A stretch of 64,000 nt of DNA from Cellulosimicrobium protaetiae (GTDB lineage: Bacteria > Actinomycetota > Actinomycetes > Actinomycetales > Cellulomonadaceae). Made by a program: the position numbers and the translations under genes. The stretch spans positions 496,001 through 560,000 of the forward strand of contig NZ_CP052757.1 in NCBI RefSeq assembly GCF_009708005.2. The letters are read 5' to 3'. Positions within the stretch are counted from its first letter, which is position 1; the number at the start of each line of letters is the position of its first letter. Shown piece after piece: positions 1 through 9,181 of this stretch. The notes beneath the pieces are model-generated. The model saw only the letters and a list, made by a program, of their open reading frames with translations. It was not told the DNA's origin and did no database searches.

Positions 1-39
1 GCCGAGAGCCTGACGTCCCACGCCTGGGTCGCGGTGTAG
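1..39 (+). CDS. C-terminal end of an upstream gene (possibly rsmG)
   Basis: The first 13 codons are open and end in TAG at 37-39, giving the tail AESLTSHAWVAV. The reading frame enters from outside the window, so the product cannot be identified from sequence. In related actinomycetes the gene just before parA is rsmG (gidB, 16S rRNA m7G methyltransferase), so that is the best guess from gene order alone. The short distance to parA suggests co-transcription. Confidence 0.4.
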   Translation, partial: AESLTSHAWVAV

Positions 40-75
40 CGCATGCTGGAACTGACGACGGAAAGGATGAGACGC

Positions 76-1244
<1,169 letters not shown>

Positions 1245-1248
<4 letters not shown>

Positions 1249-2672
1249 GCGAGAAGCGTCGGGGACTCGGTCGAGGCCTGGGTGCACTGATCCCCACAAG
1301 CTCTGAGGGAAAGCGCCCGGTCGACGTGTTCTTCCCGAGCCCCGCTCCCGAGGACGGGGGGCGCGAAGAGGCGCAGGTAGGTCCGTCGACGAGTCTGGCG
1401 TCGCCGACTGTCGCGACCGGTGCGGAGGGGGAGCGCGTCGGGGTGACCACCCTCGTCGCGGACGACGATGCAGGGCCGTCGAACATCGGGACCCTGACCT
1501 CGATCGCACCCGCGGATCACGATGGTCTTGACGCACCCGCGGGTTCTTCAGAGTCCTGGGACGACGCAATCGTCCTCGACAGAGGTGCTCCCTCGCGCGA
1601 GGTCGAAGGTGGGTCGGCGAGCAGCGAGGACTCGAGCTTCTCGGAGCCGCGCGAGCTCGAGGTTTCACGTGAAACGGTCGGCGAGGCCGCCATCCCTGCG
1701 CAGTCGGAGCTGAGACGAGGTGTCGCACCGACCGGACCGACGAGTGGGGCCAGCGAAGACTCGACCGCACCATCCGCGGACTCGACCACGACACAGGCGG
1801 TCTCCGCTGACTGGACCGGGCAGCCCGGAGACGATCTCGTTCCCGTCCCGGGCGCGCGCTTCGCCGAACTGCCGACAGCCTCGATTCGACCGAACCCGCG
1901 CCAGCCGCGCAGCGTCTTCGACGAAGGCGAGCTCGACGAACTCGTCGGCTCGATTCGGGAGATCGGCGTGCTGCAGCCCGTGGTGGTGCGCCCGGTCACG
2001 GGGAGCGAGGGCCAGTACGAGCTGATCATGGGTGAGCGGCGCTGGCGCGCGACCCAGGCCGCCGGCCTCGATGTGATCCCGGCGATCGTCCGTGAGACCG
2101 ACGATGGCGATCTCCTCCGCGATGCACTTCTGGAGAACCTGCACCGCAGCGCTCTGAACCCGCTTGAGGAGGCTGCTGCCTACCGCCAGCTCCTCGACGA
2201 CTTCGGGTGCACGCACGAGGAGCTTGCCGATCGCATCTCTCGGAGCCGCCCGCAGATCTCCAACACGCTGCGGCTCCTGCGCCTGCCTCCCCTGGTGCAG
2301 CGTCGTGTCGCTGCGGGAGTGCTGTCGGCAGGACACGCACGCGCTCTCCTCGGACTGACCGACGGCGCCGAGATCGAGCGCCTCGCGCAGCGGATCGTGG
2401 CGGAAGGTCTCTCTGTGCGGGCGACCGAGGAGATCGTCGCGATGGGCGGACTCGACGGGGAGCGGCGGGCGCCGCGGGCTCCGCGGGCCGGTCAGCGCTC
2501 GGCGGCCATCGACGAGCTCGCGCACCGGCTCTCTGATCGCTTCGAGACTCGGGTCAAGGTGGACCTCGGGAAGAATAAGGGCCGCCTCACGGTCGAGTTT
2601 GCCTCGGTCGAGGATCTCAACAGGATCCTCGACGTCATGGTTCCGGACGATCCGGGCCTCTTGCGCAACTAG
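1245..2672 (+). CDS. parB: Chromosome-partitioning protein ParB (Spo0J)
   Basis: ParB is a CTP-dependent DNA clamp that loads at parS and spreads to organise the origin region. The start [17 protein letters not shown] is the typical ParA-contacting N-terminus. It is followed by about 180 acidic/Ser-rich residues that look disordered. The ParB/Srx core begins near [15 protein letters not shown], with the CTP-binding motif GERRWRA at 263-269. A helix-turn-helix follows ([21 protein letters not shown]), then a C-terminal dimerisation region. At 475 residues it is long for the family because of the linker. It overlaps parA by 4 bases. A second parS lies inside it at 1662-1675. Confidence 0.97.
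1662..1675. promoter_or_regulatory. parS site inside parB
   Basis: A perfect GTTTCACGTGAAAC palindrome lies in the linker-coding part of parB. It is again read as Val-Ser-Arg-Glu-Thr, as in parA, and falls where the protein is poorly constrained. Confidence 0.95.
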
Positions 2673-2820
2673 CGCGCGCTCCGCGGAGCACGTGACGGAT
2701 CAACAGCGGGCGGGGTCACTCTCGGCACAGTACGGAGCCGGGAGCGACCTCGCCCGTCGTCGCCTCCGGCCGTGTGGACCACCCACCGTCGTCCTCTGCG
2801 CTGGGAGCGCTGAGTGCTCT

Positions 2821-2834
2821 GTTTCACGTGAAAC
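2821..2834. promoter_or_regulatory. parS site, repeat copy 1
   Basis: Perfect core, extended to the 16-bp palindrome TGTTTCACGTGAAACA (2820-2835). This is the first of three sites spaced 61 bp apart. Confidence 0.95.
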
Positions 2835-2881
2835 ACGGATCGTCCGCGGGTCTCTCCTTCACGCGAGTGGCCAGCGCTCCT

Positions 2882-2895
2882 GTTTCACGTGAAAC
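2882..2895. promoter_or_regulatory. parS site, repeat copy 2
   Basis: Perfect core within the 16-bp palindrome TGTTTCACGTGAAACA (2881-2896), 61 bp after the previous site. Confidence 0.95.
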
Positions 2896-2942
2896 ACGGA
2901 TCGTCCGCAGGTCTCTCCTTCACGCGAGTCACCAGCGCTCCT

Positions 2943-2956
2943 GCTTCACGTGAAAC
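2943..2956. promoter_or_regulatory. parS-like site with one mismatch, repeat copy 3
   Basis: GCTTCACGTGAAAC differs from the perfect core at one outer base (T to C at the second position). Its 61-bp spacing shows common origin with the two preceding sites. Confidence 0.8.
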
Positions 2957-3787
2957 ACTCCTCCAGCACCGCCGCCCTGACCCAACGTCCGTCGCCGGAC
3001 CAGGTGCCGCTACGGATTGCGCGCGCGACCACCCCACTCCCTCCCCGAGAAGTGACAGCTCCCGAGTCGGTGTCGGGGGCTCCGTCACGTTCCTCGCGTC
3101 GTGCGCGCGGAACGGAGGGTTCGCCGAGTTGATGGAAGCACGAGGGTCGATACGGCAAGGAGACCTCGACACCCGTTCCCGGCAGCGAGAACTCCGTGTG
3201 CGCTGTCACTGGGTGCAAGGCGATCGAACCTTCGGAGCCTTGCCCGCGCGACGGCGCGGTGGCCTGCCGACCTGGTGAGCGCCAAGGACGCAGGTACCGA
3301 CGGCCATGGCAGCGACTGGTCACGCGAGCCGTGACGGACGAGGAGCGTAGCGCGTTGCCGCTGGCTGGGTGAGGTTGCGGCGGCGCAGACCGTCGAAGCA
3401 TCGCAGACACGCGCGGAAGCGAAGCATGGCGCGGAAGGGGCTGTGCGTGGGGACTCTGCCACGAGCCGGGCGCACCGCACGCAGCAACATCGCCCAAGGG
3501 ACGGGGGAGGGTTATGTGCGCATCAGATGAGGCTCGCAGAGGGGTGCAGCGCGTTCGCCGGGAACTTCGTCGGCGAGACGTGGCGGCGGTGACGCGGCGG
3601 AGCACGCCGGGGGGCACCTGAAGCGGCCACTGCGTCATGATGCGAGCGAACCCTTCGCAGCGCTCTCGAACAGAGAATCGCGATGTCCGCAACCCACCTT
3701 GTCGACCTGCCTGCCCGCTAGGCGAGGCTCTCACCGAGGCCTCGCCCGATCTCATGCGTGACTTGTCGCGGACCGTGATCAACGCGC

Positions 3788-3852
3788 TGCTCGCTGCTCG
3801 ATTCTCCTCTTCGTTGCTCGCTCCTCGTTGCTCGCTCCTCGCTCCTCGCTGC
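3788..3852 (+). repeat. Low-complexity CTCGCT/CTCGTT run
   Basis: Irregular repetition of GCTCGCT, CTCCTCGTTG and CTCGCTCCT over about 65 bases. It is not a clean microsatellite and has no visible function. A similar but more regular tract occurs at 63896-63959. Confidence 0.6.
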
Positions 3853-4067
3853 GGATGCGGCAGCGGTCGTCGGTGTCGAATGGGCCCGCGTACGGCGACG
3901 CACACAGCTCCGTGCAACCGATTCCGCCACCAGGACTTGGATACCCGGCCGGCACGACCGATGTTTCGGTCCCGAGGCTGCGAACCGGGACGTCCTACCC
4001 GCCCGGCTCCTCGAGCGCAGGACGCGGGCTGAGACGGCGCTGATCACGGTCGTCGCGGACTGCAACC

Positions 4068-4560
4068 TGCAACCTCGCCAGGCGTCTGGACCCGCCGTGT
4101 AGACAAGCTGGGTACGGCGCTCGGCATCGAATCGCTGAGCATGTAGCAGGCCTCGCGCATAGCGGCCGAGACGAGCAGGTCGAGGTCCTTCGCTACCGTC
4201 CACTGGAGTCGGAAGGACCGTCTACGTTCGCGACCGACGAGGCTCTGACCAGGAAGGTCCGTGAGACCGGCCGGGTGATCAACGCCGTGGTCCTGGTCGC
4301 TACGGGCGAGAACGGGGACGGGCACGGCGAGGTCCTGACCATGCGCGTCGCCACCAGCGAGACCGGGGCGGCGTCGAACGAGTTCTTCGCCGACCTGGTC
4401 GCCCGCGGCTTGGCTGGCGTGGAGATCGTGAAGAGCGATGCGCGCGGGCCTGGTGGAGGCCATCATTGCGAACCTGCCCAGCGCGACGTCTGGCAGCACA
4501 ACGCGGCGGACCGGACAGAAATCCATCCCCAGCGCCATGTCCTGCGGGTCATGGGCCACT
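4068..4560 (+). pseudogene. Decayed IS256-family (mutator-type) transposase fragment
   Basis: Translation in shifting frames gives an ordered run typical of IS256 transposases: GVWTRRVDKLGTALGIESLS in frame 1, DEQVEVLRYRPLESE in frame 3, then TGRVINAVVLVATGENGDG, RVATSETGAASNEFFADL and VARGLAGVEIVKSDA. AGLVEAIIANLPSA then resumes in frame 1. There is a TAG at 4144-4146, a frameshift between 4146 and 4170, and another near 4436-4440. The second catalytic Asp of the DDE set is in the KSDA stretch. The N-terminal third and everything after the WQ motif are missing, so it is inactive. No terminal inverted repeats or target duplications were found. Confidence 0.8.
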
Positions 4561-4639
4561 CAACGTGAACCCGATCGGGTCTCCCGACTCCGAGTCCACA
4601 AGCACGAACTCCTCGCCACTGTCCGCGAGCTGCGCGCAC

Positions 4640-4653
4640 GTTTCACGTGAAAC
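4640..4653. promoter_or_regulatory. parS site
   Basis: Perfect GTTTCACGTGAAAC palindrome about 80 bp beyond the transposase remnant. Confidence 0.93.
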
Positions 4654-4869
4654 ACGGACTCCGTGCCTGCGAGGCCACCAGCGCATCGAGCGGCGCCGCG
4701 CCCAGACCTACCCGTGGTGCGAGCGGGTAGAAGCATCCGTGAACCGACGCACGCCCGCCACCGAGCATGTGGGGACGTCTCGACAGATCGCGAGCCGGGC
4801 GGGTCAGGTGCGAGGACGTCTCGTGACGGAACGCCGTGGAGAGGATCAGACGACGCGTCGTAGAACGAC

Positions 4870-4883
4870 GTTCCACGTGAAAC
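4870..4883. promoter_or_regulatory. parS site (GTTCCACGTGAAAC variant)
   Basis: This matches the Bacillus-type parS core with C at the fourth position. The flanks extend the dyad (ACGAC on the left, GTCGT on the right). It lies 14 bases beyond the stop codon of the leftward ligase gene. Confidence 0.9.
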
Positions 4884-4896
4884 GTCGTCCCCGACG

Positions 4897-5949
4897 TCAG
4901 CGCCGAACGTGCCGGACGACGAGCGAACGGTAGAGCGCGGCGAGGTCGAGGCCGGCGGCGCGTGCAGCCTGCGGGAGCAGGGAGGTCTCGGTCATTCCTG
5001 GCGCCACGTTCACCTCGAGGAAGTGGACGACACCGTCCGGATCGAGGATGACGTCGGTCCTCGACAGGTCGCGGAGGCCGAGTGCGACGTGCGCACGCAC
5101 GGCAACCTCGCGCACGACCTGGAGCACGTCGTCGTCGAGGCGCGCCGGAGCGAAGTACTCGGTGCGTCCCGGGTTGTATCGCGCGTCGAAGTCGTACGGG
5201 CCTGAGGTGACGATCTCGACCGGGGGGAGGGACTCGGGGCCTCGGCCCAGGTCCACCACGCTCACGGCGAGCTCGACCCCTCGGACGGCGCGCTCGATGA
5301 GGGCGACGTCGCCGTACGCGAAGCAGTCGACCATCGCGCGGGGGAGCTGGTCCGCCCGCTCGACGAGCGTTACCCCGAGTGCGGACCCGCCGTGGGTCGG
5401 CTTGACGACGAGGGGGAGTCCGAGCCTGCTGACCACCGCGTCCAGGACCGGTTGCGCGCCAAGCTCGCGGAACAGGCTCTGGGGGAGTGTCACGTACTCG
5501 GGTGTGCAGAGCCCGGCCCCGAGCGCGACACTCTTGGCGACGGGCTTGCTCCAGGCGGCACGGCTCTCGCGAGGCCCTGTGCCGACGTACGGCACACCGA
5601 CGAGCTCGAGCACGTCGCGGACGGAACCGTCCTCGCCGCTCGCACCGTGGAGGAGGGGCCACACGACGTCCGGGCGGGCGGAGTCGAGGAAGGGCAGGAG
5701 GTCGGCGTCGACGTCGTGGACGGTCACCTCGAGGCCCGCTGCCCGGAGGCTCTCGGCCACCCGACGCCCCGACCGCAGAGAGACGTCGCGCTCGTGCGAG
5801 AGGCCTCCCGCGAGGATCGCGACATGCCCTCCCGGGGGAGCCACGTCGTCCGGCCCCAGAAGGTGGAAGGGCTGGTCAGGGCGCTGCTGACCGGTAGGCG
5901 AGGTGGTGTCCCGCCCGGTCGCCGTCGGGTTTCCCGTGGTCGTGTCCAC
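4897..5949 (-). CDS. ddl: D-alanine--D-alanine ligase family ATP-grasp protein
   Basis: A 350-residue ATP-grasp enzyme predicted to join two D-alanines for peptidoglycan precursors in the cytoplasm. Visible family features are AILAGGLSHERDVSLRSG (substrate loop), WPLLHGASGEDGSVRDVLE, the ATP-binding stretch PLVVKPTHGGSALGVTLV, and the metal-binding end FLEVNVAPGMTETSLLPQ. I chose GTG at 5949, with AGGAG about 12 bases upstream. The frame is open further upstream but that part is a shadow of the neighbouring gene. It lies 71 bases after the aminotransferase and is probably co-transcribed with it. Actinomycetes often have another Ddl near murF, so this may be a paralogue. Confidence 0.88.
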   Translation of the reverse strand: MDTTTGNPTATGRDTTSPTGQQRPDQPFHLLGPDDVAPPGGHVAILAGGLSHERDVSLRSGRRVAESLRAAGLEVTVHDVDADLLPFLDSARPDVVWPLLHGASGEDGSVRDVLELVGVPYVGTGPRESRAAWSKPVAKSVALGAGLCTPEYVTLPQSLFRELGAQPVLDAVVSRLGLPLVVKPTHGGSALGVTLVERADQLPRAMVDCFAYGDVALIERAVRGVELAVSVVDLGRGPESLPPVEIVTSGPYDFDARYNPGRTEYFAPARLDDDVLQVVREVAVRAHVALGLRDLSRTDVILDPDGVVHFLEVNVAPGMTETSLLPQAARAAGLDLAALYRSLVVRHVRR

Positions 5950-6020
5950 TGTGCTGACGGACTCCTGTTCGGTGCCGGGCGCCGCCGGTCGGGCAGGGCT
6001 CGGGGAAGGGGTGAGGTGCT

Positions 6021-7349
6021 TCAGGCCAGGTTGGGCGAGGGGTTCTCGACGTCCGTGACGTCGGGGTCGAGCTCCGCGTTCGTCCCGAAGATCTCGACGA
6101 GCTCCTGCTCGGCGTTGACGACGCCGGCGAGGCGTCGCACCCCCTCGCGGATGCGCTCCGGGGTGGGGAAGCAGTAGGACAGCCTGACGTGGCTCGATCC
6201 CGTTCCGTCCGCGTAGAACGCGGTGCCCGGGACGTAGGCGACCCGTGCGGTGACTGCCCGCGGCAGCATGGAGCGTGCGTCGAGGCCGTCGGGGAGCTGG
6301 ACCCAGGTGTAGAAGCCGCCGTCCGGCACCGTCCATCGTGCGGAGGGGAGGTGCTCCGCGAGGGCACCGATCATCGCGTCGCGCCGCTCCCGGTAGAGCT
6401 CGCGGAACTGCTTGATCTGTCCCTTCCAGTCGCACGTCTCCAGGTAGGCCGCGATGGCTAGCTGGGAGGCGTTGGACGGGCACAGGATCGCTGACTCGCT
6501 CGCCAGCACCAGCTTCTCGCGGACGGCGTGCGGGGCGACGACCCACCCCACCCGGTAGCCCGGCGCGAACGTCTTCGAGAACGACCCGAGGTAGAGGACG
6601 CCCTCGTCGTCGAGCGAGCGAAGAGCGGGGAGGGTCTGACCGTCGAACCCGAGGAGCCCGTACGGGTTGTCCTCGATGACGAGCACCCCGTACCGCTGAG
6701 CGATCTCCAGGATCCGCGGCCGACGCTCCGCGGTCAGGGTCACCCCGGCCGGGTTGTGGAAGTTCGGCACGGTGTAGAGCAGCTTGACGCGACGTCCCTC
6801 GGCGGCGAGGTGTCCGAGCGTCTCCTCGAGCGCCTCAGGGACGAGGCCGTGCTCGTCGAGCGGCACGTGGACGACGTCGGCCTGGTACGACCGGAACACC
6901 CCCAGGGCACCGACATAGCTGGGCGCCTCGGCCACGACGACGTCGCCCGGGTCGACGAAGATCCTGGTCACGAGGTCCAGGGCCTGCTGGGATCCCGTCG
7001 TCACGACCACGTCGTCGGGGTGGCACTCGATACCTTCGAGCCGGACGACGTCGAGGATCTTCTCGCGGAGCGTCTCGTCGCCCTGGCCCGACCCGTACTG
7101 GAGCGCCGTCGCACCTCGGGTCGCGACGAGCCGCTGCATGGTGTCGGCGATCTGGTCGAGGGGAAGGCCCTCGAGGTAGGGCATGCCGCCCGCGAGCGAG
7201 ACGACCTCCGGACGGTTCGCGACGGCGAACAGCGCGCGGATCTCCGACGCGCGCATCCCGTGCGCTCGCTCCGCGTAGGCACCGAACCAGGGGTCGAGCC
7301 GGGTGCCGCCGGGGGCGGGCTGCTGCGGGGGAGTCGTCGGTCCAGTCAC
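6021..7349 (-). CDS. PLP-dependent class I/II aminotransferase
   Basis: A 442-residue fold-type I aminotransferase resembling the 2-aminoadipate/LysN-like group found beside parB in many actinomycetes. Landmarks are the N-terminal EVVSLAGGMPYLEGLP, VVVTTGSQQALDLVTRIF (cofactor phosphate loop), YTVPNFHNPAGVTL (Asn and Pro near the ring), VIEDNPYGLL (Asp pairing with the pyridine), the Schiff-base Lys in GSFSKTFAPGYRVGW, and a C-terminal Arg in HVRLSYCFP. GTG at 7349 was chosen, with a GGGG run just upstream. No DNA-binding domain precedes it, so it is not a MocR regulator. The amino-acid substrate cannot be read from sequence. Confidence 0.88.
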   Translation of the reverse strand: MTGPTTPPQQPAPGGTRLDPWFGAYAERAHGMRASEIRALFAVANRPEVVSLAGGMPYLEGLPLDQIADTMQRLVATRGATALQYGSGQGDETLREKILDVVRLEGIECHPDDVVVTTGSQQALDLVTRIFVDPGDVVVAEAPSYVGALGVFRSYQADVVHVPLDEHGLVPEALEETLGHLAAEGRRVKLLYTVPNFHNPAGVTLTAERRPRILEIAQRYGVLVIEDNPYGLLGFDGQTLPALRSLDDEGVLYLGSFSKTFAPGYRVGWVVAPHAVREKLVLASESAILCPSNASQLAIAAYLETCDWKGQIKQFRELYRERRDAMIGALAEHLPSARWTVPDGGFYTWVQLPDGLDARSMLPRAVTARVAYVPGTAFYADGTGSSHVRLSYCFPTPERIREGVRRLAGVVNAEQELVEIFGTNAELDPDVTDVENPSPNLA

Positions 7350-7390
7350 GCACCCCAGTCTCGCACGGGGTTCGGGGGATCCCGTGAAGA

Positions 7391-7434
7391 CGCCGGAGGG
7401 CGGACCACCGCGCAGGGTGGCCCGCCCTCCGGCG
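7391..7434 (-). terminator. Strong hairpin terminator after trxA
   Basis: A perfect 13-bp stem (CGCCGGAGGGCGG at 7391-7403 with its complement at 7422-7434) encloses a second small stem, CCACC/GGTGG. It lies 44 bases beyond the trxA stop and before the aminotransferase start. No T-tract is present, as is usual in actinomycetes. Confidence 0.85.
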
Positions 7435-7477
7435 AAGCGGTGTCGTGGGTTCGGGCGGGTGGACCGCCCGAGCGGTC

Positions 7478-7810
7478 TCAGACCGTGGTGCCGAGGACGG
7501 CGTCGATCTCCTCCGTGAGCGCGCGCTTGGGGCGTGCGCCGATGATCGACTTCTGCAGCTCCCCGCCGACGTACACGTTGAGCGTCGGGATCGACACGAT
7601 GCCGTAGGCGCCGGTCGTCTCGGGGTTCGCGTCGGTGTCGAGCTTGGCGATCTTGATCTTGCCGTCGTACTCCTCGGCCAGCTCCTCGAGGATCGGCGCG
7701 ACCTGGCGGCACGGGCCGCACCAGGTGGCCCAGAAGTCGACCAGGACGGGGACCTCGGACTCGAGGACCTCGGCACGGAAGGTGTCGTCGGTGACCGGGA
7801 CGGTCGGCAT
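7478..7810 (-). CDS. trxA: Thioredoxin
   Basis: A 110-residue cytoplasmic thioredoxin with the redox site WCGPC in VDFWATWCGPCRQVAP, the cis-Pro loop VSIPTLNVY and normal family length. The ATG at 7810 has an ideal ribosome site (AGGAGG, 5 bases upstream). It follows thioredoxin reductase by 95 bases on the same strand, and a strong hairpin ends the unit. TrxB keeps it reduced, and it delivers electrons to ribonucleotide reductase and other disulfide enzymes. Confidence 0.97.
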   Translation of the reverse strand: MPTVPVTDDTFRAEVLESEVPVLVDFWATWCGPCRQVAPILEELAEEYDGKIKIAKLDTDANPETTGAYGIVSIPTLNVYVGGELQKSIIGARPKRALTEEIDAVLGTTV

Positions 7811-7905
7811 GGAGACCTCCTGCGGGACGGGGGCGGTCGGTGTGCACCGCCGGGGTGGACCGGGATCGGGAGAGCCCGGTTCGCCGGGTGGGTGAGGGGC
7901 GGGGA

Positions 7906-8934
7906 TCAGGCCTGGAGCTCGGCGAGCGCTTCGGGCAGCTCGTCGGGGTTGGGGGTCTGCGGGGTGCCGGCGAGGTCCTCCAGGCCGGCGGCGTCGGCGA
8001 GCTCGGTGAGGTAGCGCTGCGCGTCGAGCGCTGCCGCGCACCCGGAGCCGGCCGCGGTGATGGCCTGGCGGTAGGTGTGGTCGACCGCGTCGCCGCACGC
8101 GAACACGCCGTCGAGGTTGGTCGCGGTGGTGCGTCCGACGACCTGGATGTAGCCCTCGTCGTCCAGGTCGATCTGGCCCTTGACGAGCTCGGTGCGCGGT
8201 TCGTGACCGATCGCGACGAACAGGCCGGTCGCGGGCAGCTCGCGCTCCTCACCGGTCACGGTGTCGCGCAGAGTCACGCCCTCGACCTTGTTCTCGCCGC
8301 CGATCCCGGCGACCTCGCTGTTCCAGGCGAAGTCGATCTTCGGGTCGTTCAGCGCGCGGTCGGCCATGATCTTGGAGGCGCGCAGCTCGTCGCGACGGTG
8401 CACCAGGGTGACCTTCTCGGCGAACCGGGTGAGGAACGTGGCCTCCTCCATCGCGGAGTCGCCACCGCCGACGACGGCGATGTGCTGGTCGCGGAAGAAG
8501 AACCCGTCGCACGTCGCGCACCAGGAGACACCGCGGCCGGACAGGCGCTTCTCGTCGTCCAGGCCGAGCTCGCGGTAGGCGGACCCGGTCGCGAGGATGA
8601 CCGCACGCGCGCGGTAGGTCTCGCCGTTGCCCGTCACGACGGTCTTCACGGGCCCTTCGAGGTCGAGCAGCGTGGCGTCGTCCCACTCGATGCGCGCGCC
8701 GAACCGCTCGGCCTGCTTGCGCATGTTCTCCATGAGGTCGGGGCCCATGATCCCGTCGGGGAAGCCCGGAAAGTTCTCCACGTCGGTCGTGTTCATCAGG
8801 GCACCGCCGGCGGTGACCGAGCCTGCGAGAACGAGCGGGGCCAGGCCCGCGCGCGCGGCGTAGATCGCCGCGGTGTACCCCGCGGGACCCGACCCGACGA
8901 CGATCAGGTTCTGGACGGCTGACTGCTCGGTCAC
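7906..8934 (-). CDS. trxB: Thioredoxin-disulfide reductase
   Basis: A 342-residue low-molecular-weight flavoprotein. It has the FAD-binding [20 protein letters not shown], the redox-active pair CATC in [12 protein letters not shown], the NADPH site [15 protein letters not shown], and the second FAD motif [15 protein letters not shown]. The GTG at 8934 is preceded by GAGGAG at a 6-base spacing. The C-terminal tail is about 20 residues longer than in E. coli. It is the first gene of the trxB-trxA unit. Confidence 0.97.
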   Translation of the reverse strand: MTEQSAVQNLIVVGSGPAGYTAAIYAARAGLAPLVLAGSVTAGGALMNTTDVENFPGFPDGIMGPDLMENMRKQAERFGARIEWDDATLLDLEGPVKTVVTGNGETYRARAVILATGSAYRELGLDDEKRLSGRGVSWCATCDGFFFRDQHIAVVGGGDSAMEEATFLTRFAEKVTLVHRRDELRASKIMADRALNDPKIDFAWNSEVAGIGGENKVEGVTLRDTVTGEERELPATGLFVAIGHEPRTELVKGQIDLDDEGYIQVVGRTTATNLDGVFACGDAVDHTYRQAITAAGSGCAAALDAQRYLTELADAAGLEDLAGTPQTPNPDELPEALAELQA

Positions 8935-9042
8935 GTGCTGCTCCTCGGATGCTCGGTGCGTGGTGGCCGACCACGCGAGAGTGTGAACGCCGCCGGGGCG
9001 ACTTCTGTTCCACGGTACGGGGGATGGTGACCCTCGCCTGAC

Positions 9043-9093
9043 GGGGCGCGCGGCTCGCGCCCCGATCCACCGACCCCGGTGCACGCACCGGGG
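9043..9093 (-). terminator. Tandem hairpins downstream of the pseudokinase gene
   Basis: Two perfect stems lie in the spacer leading to trxB: CCCCGGTGC/GCACCGGGG (9074-9093, 2-base loop) and GGGGCGCG/CGCGCCCC (9043-9063). With the hairpin at 9138-9170 they make a convincing leftward termination zone. Confidence 0.75.
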
Positions 9094-9137
9094 CCCGCCC
9101 CCGCCCATCCATCGCGTCCGGCGCGTTGTCGCGCCGC

Positions 9138-9170
9138 GCCCGGGAGGCAGCAGAGCACCGACGCTCCCGG
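9138..9170 (-). terminator. Hairpin just after the pseudokinase stop codon
   Basis: CCCGGGAG and CTCCCGGG form an 8-bp stem about 12 bases beyond the stop codon at 9182. Confidence 0.6.
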
Positions 9171-9181
9171 GCGGGTCAGCG

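Larger units (their letters stand above)
2819..2956 (+). repeat. 61-bp tandem repeat carrying parS
   Basis: Two copies (2819-2879 and 2880-2940) differ at only a few bases. A third partial copy begins at 2941 and diverges after the parS core. Each unit starts with the parS palindrome followed by a spacer ending CCAGCGCT. The period is exactly 61 bp, so the parS sites are evenly spaced by tandem duplication. Confidence 0.9.
2673..4067. other. Gene-poor segment after parB carrying three parS sites
   Basis: About 1.4 kb with no ORF that has both a ribosome site and a recognisable domain. Several open frames exist on both strands but they encode Arg/Ser/Pro-rich shadows. The first 300 bases hold the parS repeat array. 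The remainder looks like non-coding or decayed DNA. Near 3788-3852 there is a low-complexity CTCGCTC/CTCGTTG run. I see no tRNA or clear terminator here. Confidence 0.5.
4561..4896. other. Gene-free stretch with two parS sites
   Basis: No convincing gene lies between the transposase remnant and the end of the ligase gene. The only recognisable elements are the parS sites at 4640-4653 and 4870-4883. Confidence 0.5.

Noticed and set aside
2946-3917. A 323-codon minus-strand frame in the gap after parB
   Set aside because: Arg/Ser/Pro-rich composition, no ribosome site, no domain, and it runs over parS sites and low-complexity DNA.
4488-4568. Peptide ending HVLRVMGHST, reminiscent of tyrosine-recombinase ends (LGHSS)
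   Set aside because: Only about ten residues, no Arg-His-Arg-Tyr context around it, and it adjoins the transposase remnant. Too weak to call an integrase fragment.
7350-8252. Long upstream extension of the aminotransferase frame
   Set aside because: It runs through trxA and trxB in another frame, and the GTG at 7349 begins the conserved protein after a terminator.
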